A stretch of DNA of 25,504 bases from a virus. The notes beneath the pieces are model-generated. The model saw only the letters and a list, made by a program, of their open reading frames with translations. It ran no database searches and was not told the origin of the DNA. The translations under genes and the position numbers were made by a program. The stretch covers positions 1 through 25,504 of the IMG/VR virus record IMGVR_UViG_3300042691_019948; one strand, given 5' to 3'. Below, piece after piece: positions 1-4,510 of the stretch (the stretch's first letter is position 1; every line of letters starts with the position of its first letter).

Positions 1-109
1 AACGTGCTGATAACTAACACGTTGGTGCTTTAGTGCAAACAGGTTGATTATCAATGGGTTAGTCTACTTTCTCCACCGTGCGGAGACAAGATTACCCGCG
101 CATTGGATA

Positions 110-134
110 GGGTGCAGGGTATTGGGTGCAGGGT
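110..134. repeat. Tandem 11-bp direct repeat
   Basis: GGGTGCAGGGT occurs at 110-120 and 124-134, separated by ATT. Seen directly; function unknown. Confidence 0.6.
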
Positions 135-150
135 GTATGGAGTGAGCAGG

Positions 151-241
151 ATGACAGGGCGAGCAGGTTGCACGATAGGACAACAGGCAGTCAGGCTGTG
201 CTATGGTATGACAGGGTGAGCAGGTTGTGCTATAGTACAAC
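151..241. repeat. Two imperfect 34-bp direct repeats
   Basis: The units at 151-184 and 208-241 begin ATGACAGGG and end ACAAC. They agree at 29 of 34 positions by eye and are offset by 57 bp. The core GAGCAGGTTG is identical in both, and a further GAGCAGG lies just upstream at about 144-150. Function unknown; an iteron-like role is possible. Confidence 0.6.
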
Positions 242-255
242 GCTACACACCGCAT

Positions 256-320
256 TGTTCCACGAGTGTTCCACGGCCTGTGTCCCGCATTGTTCCACGG
301 TCTACACTATATGTTCCACG
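256..320. repeat. Four copies of TGTTCCACG
   Basis: Exact 9-mers at 256-264, 267-275, 291-299 and 312-320, all in the same orientation. The first and third are preceded by the same bases, GCAT. The 9-mer equals one half of the GC-rich form of the bacterial parS palindrome (TGTTCCACGTGGAACA), but no copy is followed by the second half. The array could bind a phage protein. The parS likeness may be coincidence. Confidence 0.55.
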
Positions 321-441
321 ATATCTATATGCCTGACAGCCAATGCATTATCTATCTATGCCGCGTCAACGTAACTGACTGATAATCAACCCCACCCCAT
401 CGCCAAAATCGACTTCGGGAAGGGGTCGGCCACGTATGCTG

Positions 442-460
442 GGTGGGGGTGACCCCCACC
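442..460. repeat. G/C-rich perfect palindrome
   Basis: GGTGGGGGT (442-450), a single G, then ACCCCCACC (452-460). As RNA it would form a strong hairpin about 15 nt before a T-rich run at 475-481. It lies just upstream of the promoter for the basic-protein operon. It may be a weak terminator insulating that promoter or a protein-binding site. Confidence 0.45.
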
Positions 461-478
461 ATAGTAAGTTTATAATTT

Positions 479-510
479 TTTGTGTACGTTACATAATCCG
501 TTTATATTTG
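479..510 (+). promoter_or_regulatory. Bacteroidota-type promoter of the basic-protein operon
   Basis: TTTG (479-482), a 20-bp spacer, then TATATTTG (503-510). This fits the known Bacteroidota vegetative promoter (TTTG near -33, TAnnTTTG near -7). It predicts an mRNA start about 5 nt further on, just ahead of the ATG at 525. It rules out the longer reading of the first gene, which would start at 480 inside the promoter. Confidence 0.7.
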
Positions 511-524
511 TAAAAAATAATGTC

Positions 525-989
525 ATGAACAAGAAACTTGCATCTAGTCAATATGCGGCAAATAACTTCGGGATGAGTAGTGATGGCCCTAAGCGCCCTA
601 AGAAAGGAAGGGGTGGTGAGAAGGGACAGGACATGAGCTGCAGCAAGGATGGATGCGCTACGTATAACACCGGCGGTGGCAAGTCGAACGTTGGTCGTGA
701 GACTAACCGTCAGAACAAAGGAGGTGCGAAGGGATTGTCTACCAGGGCGCAGTACTCAAAGAAGGTGTTGAAGACGGGGAGTCGTGCTGAGAAGCGGTGG
801 GAGAAAAAGATAGCTAAGGTAAAGGCTAACGCTCCGGCCCGTCCGATGACTCGCAAGGAGAAGGAGATGGCTAGTGAGATGCGTCCATCGCGTCAGGATT
901 ACAATGACAACAACGTGCCTAAGTCTGCGCCTAAGATGGCGAAGAAGGGACTTTTCAAAAGAAGACAAGTACAAAAAATAACAATCTAA
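525..989 (+). CDS. Basic protein of unknown function, first gene of operon
   Basis: A 154-aa protein dense in Lys, Arg, Gly and Asn. I do not recognise a family. It has a Gly/Lys-rich stretch after about residue 25, two Cys near residues 40-45 (SCSKDGC), a Lys/Glu-rich probably helical middle (AEKRWEKKIAKVKANAP) and a very basic C-terminus (KKGLFKRRQ). No signal peptide or membrane segment is visible. The ATG at 525 was chosen because an upstream TTG in the same frame falls inside the promoter. A minimal ATG-TCA-TGA lies immediately before and overlaps this start. The gene is followed after 4 nt by the next basic protein. The charge suggests nucleic-acid binding, perhaps DNA condensation in the capsid or host takeover, but nothing proves it. 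Confidence 0.7.
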   Translation: MNKKLASSQYAANNFGMSSDGPKRPKKGRGGEKGQDMSCSKDGCATYNTGGGKSNVGRETNRQNKGGAKGLSTRAQYSKKVLKTGSRAEKRWEKKIAKVKANAPARPMTRKEKEMASEMRPSRQDYNDNNVPKSAPKMAKKGLFKRRQVQKITI

Positions 990-993
990 GAAT

Positions 994-1374
994 ATGGCAG
1001 ACAAGGTTAAAACCAAGAATGGTGTAACGACTACTAAGTCATCGTACAAAACGTCAGACGGCGGTCGTGTAAAAGTAAAATCAGCAAGCAAGGATGGTGT
1101 GACGATCTCTAAGAGAACTGTTCGCTCTGGTGGTTTGTTGAGCAAGCGTAGTCGCAGTGTTGTAAAATCGCTTGACACTGGCGCACAGCGAAAGCTTGAG
1201 CAGAAGAAAAAAAATGTTGATGCGAAGGGTCGTTTACAAGCTCCAAAAACTAGCCGTTCATCTTCTTTAAACAGATCTACTGGGAAGATTGAGGTTGTAA
1301 AAAAGCAAATGATTGAAACTCCGGGTGCATTGAATCAATCCCGTACATATCGCGGATTAAAAAAACAACTTTAA
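994..1374 (+). CDS. Basic protein, paralogue of the next gene
   Basis: A 126-aa Lys/Arg/Ser/Thr-rich protein of unrecognised family. The N-terminal half alternates polar and beta-branched residues (NGVTTTKSSYKTSDGGRVKV), suggesting short beta-strands. The C-terminus reads NQSRTYRGLKKQL. The next gene ends in SQARTFRREIKKTK, and both share the theme of TK/DGG/VKVK-type strands, so the two are probably paralogues from a duplication. There is no hydrophobic segment. The start is 4 nt after the preceding stop. A DNA- or RNA-binding role is inferred from charge alone. Confidence 0.72.
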   Translation: MADKVKTKNGVTTTKSSYKTSDGGRVKVKSASKDGVTISKRTVRSGGLLSKRSRSVVKSLDTGAQRKLEQKKKNVDAKGRLQAPKTSRSSSLNRSTGKIEVVKKQMIETPGALNQSRTYRGLKKQL

Positions 1375-1387
1375 AAAACAAATAGTC

Positions 1388-1840
1388 ATGCCAGAAAAAG
1401 TAAAAAAGAACCTGCTTGGCCGTACTGTTACTAAGACGAGTGGGTCTAATAATATGCGTCAGTCTTGGAAGACTAGTAAGAACCGAGACTTCGACAAAAC
1501 GAAAAGGGTTACTAGAAACGACGATGGCAGCACGTCTATCGTTAAGACAAAGGAGGTTGATCGTGGATTTGGCGACAACAAGCCCGGCTCAATGAGAAAG
1601 AAGCGAGTTGTAACCAAGTCAATAGATGCCTCTGGCAAAAAGACTCGTGACGTTAGAAAGTTCAAAAAAGTTAGCGGTCCGGCTGGTGATGTTACTACAA
1701 GAACTTTAAAGGGAAATTCCGGTAAAAGTCGAAGCGTTACGTCAAGTACTCAAAACGGAAATTATACATCAACTACAACAGGGATTGGTCCTGTATCACA
1801 GGCCCGTACATTCCGTCGTGAAATCAAGAAAACAAAATAA
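1388..1840 (+). CDS. Basic protein, paralogue of the preceding gene
   Basis: A 150-aa protein rich in Lys, Arg, Ser and Thr, with no recognised domain. It contains repeated short strand-like segments around DGSTSIVKTK, KRVVTKSID and TTRTLKGNSG, and ends in QARTFRREIKKTK, matching the tail of the gene before it (QSRTYRGLKKQL). The conserved RT[Y/F]R...KK tail may be a targeting or binding signal. It sits 13 nt after the previous stop, with an A-rich leader and no clear Shine-Dalgarno sequence, as is usual in Bacteroidota. Function unknown. Confidence 0.72.
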   Translation: MPEKVKKNLLGRTVTKTSGSNNMRQSWKTSKNRDFDKTKRVTRNDDGSTSIVKTKEVDRGFGDNKPGSMRKKRVVTKSIDASGKKTRDVRKFKKVSGPAGDVTTRTLKGNSGKSRSVTSSTQNGNYTSTTTGIGPVSQARTFRREIKKTK

Positions 1841-1843
1841 AAA

Positions 1844-2146
1844 ATGAAAACACCACCAAAAAAGCGTGCTGCACGTGTTGCGAGCCGCGCGGTAAAAACA
1901 ATGGAGAAGGCCAAAAACACATGGTCAAGAGCTGAGGCTATTCGCACTGCTGAAAGCAAGTTAAGCAAGAACATGACCATGGGAGAGTTCGACAACTCAG
2001 TGGCAAAGGCTAATCAGTTGTATCGCAAGGCAGAGCGTCAGGAGAATCGTGCAAAGGCTCAGATGCAAAGGTCAAAAAACTTGAAAGCCAAAGGCGTTAA
2101 GCCATTCTCTGGTGTAGCAAGTCGCAATCCTAAAAGGGGTAAGTAA
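1844..2146 (+). CDS. Small basic helical protein
   Basis: A 100-aa protein, strongly basic, with long runs typical of alpha helix (ESKLSKNMTMGEFDNSVAKA, then LYRKAERQENRAKAQMQ). The C-terminus is Lys/Gly/Pro-rich (KAKGVKPFSG). No family recognised. It starts 3 nt after the preceding stop. Its TAA shares its last A with the next ATG (TAATG), implying translational coupling. Possible nucleic-acid-binding protein, from composition only. Confidence 0.68.
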   Translation: MKTPPKKRAARVASRAVKTMEKAKNTWSRAEAIRTAESKLSKNMTMGEFDNSVAKANQLYRKAERQENRAKAQMQRSKNLKAKGVKPFSGVASRNPKRGK

Positions 2147-2265
2147 TGGCCAAGTCATTAGGCAACGGGACTAAAACCGTATTCGGCAAGCGCAAGGAGG
2201 GGAAACCCTTCAAGCGCAAGTCGCCAAAGGATAAGAATGTTAAACCATCAAGAGGACAAGGATAA
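2146..2265 (+). CDS. 39-aa Lys-rich microprotein
   Basis: A very short gene (MAKSLGNGTKTVFGKRKEGK and onward) made almost wholly of Lys, Arg, Gly, Pro and polar residues, with no hydrophobic core. It is probably disordered. Its ATG overlaps the previous TAA by one base and its own TAA overlaps the next ATG by one base. It therefore sits exactly in a coupled chain, which is the main argument that it is real. Family not recognised. Confidence 0.6.
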   Translation: MAKSLGNGTKTVFGKRKEGKPFKRKSPKDKNVKPSRGQG

Positions 2266-2417
2266 TGGCTAAAGCAGGACTATACGCAAACATCAACGCC
2301 AAGCGCAAGAGAATTGCTGCTGGATCAGGCGAGAAGATGAGGAAGCCAGGATCACCGGGCGCTCCTAAGTTGAAGGACTTTGTGAAGTCTAAGTTGACCG
2401 CTAAAAAGAAAAAATAA
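2265..2417 (+). CDS. 50-aa basic protein of a phage-widespread small family
   Basis: The protein opens MAKAGLYANINAKRKRIAAG, followed by SGEKMRKPGSPGAP and a Lys-rich tail. I recognise this GLYANI.AKR.RI..GSGE.MR.PG..GAP pattern as a short conserved protein found in many aquatic phages and some large viruses. I believe Pfam lists it as DUF5872, which I could not check. Function unknown. Both ends share one base with the neighbouring genes (TAATG). Confidence 0.75.
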   Translation: MAKAGLYANINAKRKRIAAGSGEKMRKPGSPGAPKLKDFVKSKLTAKKKK

Positions 2418-2674
2418 TGGCAAAGTCACCAGCATGGCAACGTAAGGAGGGTAAGAACCCCGAAGGGGGCTTGAACGCCAAGGGCCGCGCATCTGCAAAA
2501 AAGCAAGGCCACAACCTCAAGCCACCGGTGTCAGCCAAGCAAGCTAAAAAGTCTCCCAAAGCAGCGGCCCGCCGTAAGTCCTTCTGTGCAAGGATGAGCG
2601 GGATGCCAGGTCCTATGGAGAAGAACGGCAAGCCTACACGTAAGGCTCTGTCGCTTCGTAAGTGGGATTGTTAA
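2417..2674 (+). CDS. DUF6321-like small basic protein
   Basis: An 85-aa protein with the hallmark start KSPAWQRKEGKNPEGGLNAK and the later signature CARMSGMPGPMEKNGKPTR. This matches a conserved family of small phage and marine bacterial proteins that I recall as DUF6321 (name from memory). The length is typical and the protein looks complete. Function is unknown; the fold has no obvious catalytic residues. It is the last gene of the operon. The start overlaps the preceding stop by one base, and an intrinsic terminator follows about 45 nt after the stop. Confidence 0.8.
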   Translation: MAKSPAWQRKEGKNPEGGLNAKGRASAKKQGHNLKPPVSAKQAKKSPKAAARRKSFCARMSGMPGPMEKNGKPTRKALSLRKWDC

Positions 2675-2718
2675 AGATACACGGTCTCGTGCAGGGACCG
2701 TTGTAGTTACGACTAAAG

Positions 2719-2741
2719 CCGGGGTAATTCCCGGTTTTTTT
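2719..2741 (+). terminator. Intrinsic terminator of the basic-protein operon
   Basis: CCGGG (2719-2723), loop, CCCGG (2730-2734), then seven T (2735-2741). A weaker hairpin, ACGGTC/GACCGT, lies upstream at about 2679-2699. It ends the rightward operon, facing the leftward membrane ORFs whose last stop lies in the T run. Confidence 0.8.
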
Positions 2742-2832
2742 ATTTATCAGACCGCTCTACGATCTTGACAATGCCATATGCGACTATATAGAGGGCGCAC
2801 ATGGCCATAAGTCCGGTTATGTAATGCTCCAT
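2740..2832 (-). CDS. 30-aa single-pass membrane microprotein
   Basis: A short N-terminus (MEHY), one hydrophobic segment of about 20 residues (ITGLMAMCALYIVAYGIVKI), then a charged tail (VERSDK). It is the third of three consecutive overlapping leftward ORFs that each encode one membrane helix. The start lies 16 nt inside the end of the preceding ORF. The stop falls in the T run of the opposing terminator. Candidate holin-like, spanin-like or membrane-modulating peptide. The lysis idea rests on architecture only. Confidence 0.5.
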   Translation of the reverse strand: MEHYITGLMAMCALYIVAYGIVKIVERSDK

Positions 2833-2951
2833 ACGAGTAAGAAATATAGGGCTGTTAGGATAAGATAGTAAATGATCATTGTGATCCAGTGAGGCTTGTT
2901 AAACTCCCACCAGACCATTCTCATCATTCTCCTTACATGAGACTTGCACAT
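2817..2951 (-). CDS. 44-aa single-pass membrane protein
   Basis: The N-terminus is basic and amphipathic (MCKSHVRRMMRMVWWEFNK), followed by one long hydrophobic helix (WITMIIYYLILTALYFLLVW) and a short end. This charge pattern predicts the N-terminus in the cytoplasm. It overlaps the preceding ORF by 19 nt and the following one by 16 nt in a different frame, as expected for a translationally coupled set. No family recognised. Small size plus one helix is compatible with a holin, a toxin-like peptide or an assembly factor. Confidence 0.55.
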   Translation of the reverse strand: MCKSHVRRMMRMVWWEFNKPHWITMIIYYLILTALYFLLVWSIT

Positions 2952-3055
2952 AGTTGTAAAATGTAAAATGTTGCGACCCCCAACGCTGCTAGAACCAGGT
3001 ATGGGATCAGGGTTTCAAATTCCCGGCTGTTAAAAAAATTGTACTTCTTGTTCAT
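2933..3055 (-). CDS. 40-aa single-pass membrane protein
   Basis: A polar N-terminus with Lys and Arg (MNKKYNFFNSREFE), then one hydrophobic segment (TLIPYLVLAALGVATFYILQ) and a short tail. It is the first of three overlapping tiny membrane ORFs on this strand. It lies 13 nt downstream of a 29-bp inverted repeat (3068-3096) that could be an operator. No family recognised. Confidence 0.52.
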   Translation of the reverse strand: MNKKYNFFNSREFETLIPYLVLAALGVATFYILQLCASLM

Positions 3056-3067
3056 TTCGTTTGTTTT

Positions 3068-3096
3068 TGTAACAAATCTGGTGAAAATTTGTTACA
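3068..3096. promoter_or_regulatory. Inverted repeat, possible operator
   Basis: TGTAACAAAT (3068-3077), a 9-bp spacer, then the exact complement ATTTGTTACA (3087-3096). It sits between the tRNA-like genes and the tiny membrane genes. On the minus strand the arm facing those genes contains AGATTTG, one base from the TAnnTTTG promoter element. A protein binding here could block that site. A related GTAACA...TGTTAC pair occurs at 5055-5082 with nearly the same spacing. There is no T run, so it is not a terminator. Confidence 0.5.
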
Positions 3097-3102
3097 GTTC
3101 GC

Positions 3103-3182
3103 GGTTGGGTGAGGACTCGAACCTCTCAAGGCAACCCTGTTACGGGATTCGGCAACCAATGCCTCATTACGCACACCCAACC
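3103..3182 (-). tRNA. Irregular tRNA-like gene, identity uncertain
   Basis: The ends pair fully (GGTTGGGTG with CACCCAACC) and the T arm has the hallmark GGTTCGAGTCC. A possible anticodon arm is AATCC-CGTAACA-GGGTT. It would give anticodon TAA, but with G instead of T at position 33. A possible D arm is GGC-ATTGGTT-GCC. With that arrangement about 10 extra nt separate the acceptor and D stems, so the 80-nt gene is longer than a class I tRNA. It could be a decayed tRNA, a divergent one or a tRNA mimic. CCA is not encoded. Confidence 0.5.
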
Positions 3183-3186
3183 TTTG

Positions 3187-3308
3187 TAGCCAGGGCAGGA
3201 TTCGAACCTGTAATGGTTTATCAGTTCTTTATTTTTGACGGGCGTCACAGATTCCACTCTGTGTCTCCACTACTACTGATATAGCGTCTACCATTCCGCC
3301 ACCTGACT
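3187..3308 (-). tRNA. tRNA-Leu-like gene with oversized variable region
   Basis: The acceptor stem AGTCAGG/CCTGGCT forms 7 pairs with one G-T. The D arm, GGTGGCGGAATGGTAGACGC, is a textbook tRNA-Leu signature, and the T arm GGTTCGAATCC is canonical. The best anticodon arm is GCTAT-ATCAGTA-GTAGT, giving CAG (Leu, CTG codons), though it relies on two wobble pairs. Between it and the T arm lie about 57 nt instead of the usual 14 or so, including a 6-bp hairpin, CACAGA/TCTGTG. Total length is 122 nt against about 85. TATCAGT also has a perfect distant complement, ACTGATA, so an alternative fold with a roughly 50-nt insertion in the anticodon loop exists. The extra sequence could be an insertion, an intron-like element or decay. 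Confidence 0.6.
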
Positions 3309-3317
3309 AACCAAAAC

Positions 3318-3384
3318 TACCACAAAGTGTGCGTCTAACTCCTAGTCGATACTATCTCAAGGCAAGTTGAGAGGCATTGTGGTA
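3318..3384. ncRNA. tRNA-sized three-stem structured element
   Basis: TACCACAA (3318-3325) pairs exactly with TTGTGGTA (3377-3384). Inside lie two hairpins: CGTCTA/TAGTCG (3332-3337 with 3343-3348, one A-A or T-T mismatch) and a perfect 6-bp TCTCAA/TTGAGA (3355-3360 with 3367-3372). This gives a 67-nt three-way junction beside two tRNA-like genes. It lacks a TTCGA T loop, so it is not a normal tRNA. The strand cannot be fixed from sequence; the neighbours suggest minus. Confidence 0.4.
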
Positions 3385-3413
3385 ACTTGTCACAATTCTT
3401 CAAATTTTTGTCC

Positions 3414-3641
3414 CTACATCTTCATAATCTTCTTCAGATACAATGCCAGATCAAGCGCCTCCTCGTATGCGTGTTGGATCCACTCCCTCGGCTCAAGGTC
3501 CGTCCGGTCCATCGTCTTCTTGTACTCGGAATACCCCTTCTTCTCACGCATGATGAGATCTACGATAACCTCGTTAAGAAGTTCTGATGCGTGTTTTATC
3601 GGCTTATCGTTGCTTGTATGTCCCATTTGTATTTGTGCCAA
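3414..3641 (-). CDS. Short MazG-like, all-alpha NTP pyrophosphohydrolase-type protein
   Basis: A 75-aa helical protein with ELLNEVIVDLIMREKKGYSE, a conserved DRTDLEPREWIQHAYEEALD segment and a closing helix ALYLKK. The W-x-x-H-A-x-E-E-x-x-D pattern is shared by many short phage proteins related to all-alpha nucleotide pyrophosphohydrolases, whose acidic residues bind metal. Only one EExxD-like motif is visible, so catalysis is not certain. It could modulate nucleotide pools during infection. It overlaps the preceding gene by 46 nt; an alternative ATG at 3626 reduces that to 31. It is the last gene of the leftward operon before the tRNA-like cluster. Confidence 0.65.
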   Translation of the reverse strand: MAQIQMGHTSNDKPIKHASELLNEVIVDLIMREKKGYSEYKKTMDRTDLEPREWIQHAYEEALDLALYLKKIMKM

Positions 3642-3784
3642 TTTCGTTCAGTTCCCATCATTTTATCTAGCTTCCAGCAGTCATTGAGAGCCTTGGATTT
3701 GGCTAATTCAGGACTTTTGGCTCTTGCTTTGGCGTTGTGAACCAGCCTATCGCCGTCCCAAACCGTAATTACGTAGTCATTCAT
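3596..3784 (-). CDS. Small hypothetical protein
   Basis: A 62-aa protein starting MNDYVITVWDGDRLVHNAKA, followed by a helix (KSPELAKSKALNDCWKLDKM). The pattern, two strands then a helix that begins S-x-x-x-A, resembles small alpha/beta phage proteins, but I do not recognise it. The start at 3784 was preferred over 3847 because it gives a tight 8-nt ATGAATGA overlap with the preceding stop. The end overlaps the next gene. Confidence 0.6.
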   Translation of the reverse strand: MNDYVITVWDGDRLVHNAKARAKSPELAKSKALNDCWKLDKMMGTERNWHKYKWDIQATISR

Positions 3785-3968
3785 GTATTTCGTATGTTGA
3801 ATTTTTCCAAACTCTGACTTGATCGCTGGTAAAGTGCTTGATTTCACCTCCCTTTAAGAGAACAACGGTTATCTCGTCATTCTCCAGCATCCCCCCTGGA
3901 GTTATGTAGAGGATGTATCCGTCTCCAAGGGGAGTCGTAACTGGGATTGGTGAAGGGCAAAAGACCAT
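3777..3968 (-). CDS. Small beta-rich hypothetical protein
   Basis: A 63-aa protein with the pattern VTTPLGDGYILYI, ENDEITVVLLKGGEIKHFTS and a final NSTYEI. It reads as a small beta barrel of SH3-like type, a layout I have seen in short phage proteins without known function. The start lies 2 nt after the stop of the 3971-4450 gene and inside another frame (3877-4134), so about 92 nt would be read in two frames. The first seven residues may not belong if a later start is used. Confidence 0.62.
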   Translation of the reverse strand: MVFCPSPIPVTTPLGDGYILYITPGGMLENDEITVVLLKGGEIKHFTSDQVRVWKNSTYEIHE

Positions 3969-4134
3969 CTTTACACTTCGTTAGTAGGTTCTCCACCTCG
4001 TCCATCTTCATTGACTTCAGCCTGTTCAGGTTGACGTTCACCGCCGTCCTGATCAAATCCTGATCCATCTCCGGTCTCCATTCCGTTAACTTCTGAATCA
4101 GATAATCCTTCAGAGCTTGCTTGGTTCTTTTCAT
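3877..4134 (-). CDS. Overlapping helical ORF
   Basis: An 85-aa frame. Residues 1-60 look like a genuine helical protein (KQALKDYLIQKLTEW, then NLNRLKSMKMDEVENLL), with regular hydrophobic spacing. The last 25 residues look like out-of-frame sequence. The frame lies almost wholly inside its neighbours: 3971-4134 is shared with the acidic tail of the upstream gene and 3877-3968 with the start of the downstream gene. It is either a true overlapping gene or a well-formed shadow. The quality of the helical part makes me lean to real. Confidence 0.45.
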   Translation of the reverse strand: MKRTKQALKDYLIQKLTEWRPEMDQDLIRTAVNVNLNRLKSMKMDEVENLLTKCKDGLLPFTNPSYDSPWRRIHPLHNSRGDAGE

Positions 4135-4450
4135 CTATTTGTCGTTTTATGTCCATTACACCTTGATTAACTAACGCCCAATACTCAACAGGCAGGGTTG
4201 CCAGGTTTTGGAGCGTGATCTCCATCAGTTCTACCGCGTTTAGGTACGCCTCTCCACCCTGTACGTTACCAAGAACGCCAAACATTGGCATTAACTCTCT
4301 TTCGAGCTTGGCAACCAGGTTTTTTGAGTGCATTTTAAGGTCCTGACGGAAGAATTTTAGCTCAACACACTCGTCGTGGCATTGTGCATAGATTTGCTGC
4401 GCGGCTAAAGCTGTAACAATTAGTCGTCTTTTCTTTTCTTGTTCTGTCAT
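3971..4450 (-). CDS. Hypothetical protein with acidic C-terminal tail
   Basis: A 159-aa protein. Residues 1-105 are alpha-helical (RRLIVTALAAQQIYAQCHDE, later LNAVELMEITLQNLATLPVE). Residues 106-159 are a low-complexity Asp/Glu/Gly tail (GDGSGFDQDGG, NEDGRGGEPTNEV). I do not recognise the family. The DNA for the tail also carries a plausible helical protein in another frame. If that ORF is real, the tail composition may be a by-product of dual coding. It is the first gene after a promoter-like site at 4469-4500, giving a leader of about 13 nt. Confidence 0.68.
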   Translation of the reverse strand: MTEQEKKRRLIVTALAAQQIYAQCHDECVELKFFRQDLKMHSKNLVAKLERELMPMFGVLGNVQGGEAYLNAVELMEITLQNLATLPVEYWALVNQGVMDIKRQIDEKNQASSEGLSDSEVNGMETGDGSGFDQDGGERQPEQAEVNEDGRGGEPTNEV

Positions 4451-4468
4451 ATCGTTTGTAATTGGTTG

Positions 4469-4500
4469 CGAAAATACAACACGGGGAAAGTTAATGCAAG
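4469..4500 (-). promoter_or_regulatory. Promoter-like site for the 4450-3414 operon
   Basis: On the minus strand CTTG (4497-4500) is followed after 20 bp by TATTTTCG (4469-4476), one mismatch from TAnnTTTG. The same CTTG-N19/20 layout occurs at three other promoters in the window, which supports it. Confidence 0.5.
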
Positions 4501-4510
4501 ACTTTTAACA

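Larger units (their letters stand above)
42..391. repeat. 12-bp inverted repeat flanking the repeat array
   Basis: GGTTGATTATCA at 42-53 has its exact reverse complement TGATAATCAACC at 380-391. The match is 12 of 12 and does not extend on either side. The two arms bracket nearly all of the direct repeats in the region. A shorter pair, AACGTG at 1-6 and CACGTT at 18-23, lies just outside. No transposase is associated. Confidence 0.55.
1..524. other. Repeat-rich non-coding region
   Basis: No convincing gene. The short reading frames here are low-quality, rich in Cys, His, Ser and Thr, and simply follow the repeats. The stretch holds two copies of an 11-bp repeat, two copies of a 34-bp repeat, four copies of TGTTCCACG, a 12-bp inverted repeat at its borders (42-53 and 380-391), a G/C-rich palindrome (442-460) and a promoter (479-510). 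Base use also changes along it, being G-rich to about 235 and then CCACG-rich. Such a region could be a replication origin, a packaging or terminus region, or a regulator-binding array. Nothing in the window decides between these. Confidence 0.6.

Noticed and set aside
256-320. Calling the TGTTCCACG array a true parS centromere
   Set aside because: No copy has the complementary half, and no ParA or ParB gene is present; kept only as a half-site resemblance.
64-374. ORFs of 63 and 82 codons on opposite strands in the first 400 bases
   Set aside because: Their products are rich in Cys, His, Ser and Thr and follow the DNA repeats; no promoter or sensible context; they overlap each other.
480-524. 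Longer N-terminus for the first basic protein
   Set aside because: It would start at a TTG inside the -33 element and run through the -7 element of a good promoter.
3367-3687. Plus-strand ORFs opposite the MazG-like gene
   Set aside because: Ser/Cys/Phe-rich shadow frames; the minus strand encodes a recognisable small family.
3900-3980. Programmed frameshift joining the 3877-4134 and 3777-3968 frames
   Set aside because: No clear slippery heptamer was found near the overlap, and the downstream gene has its own ATG.
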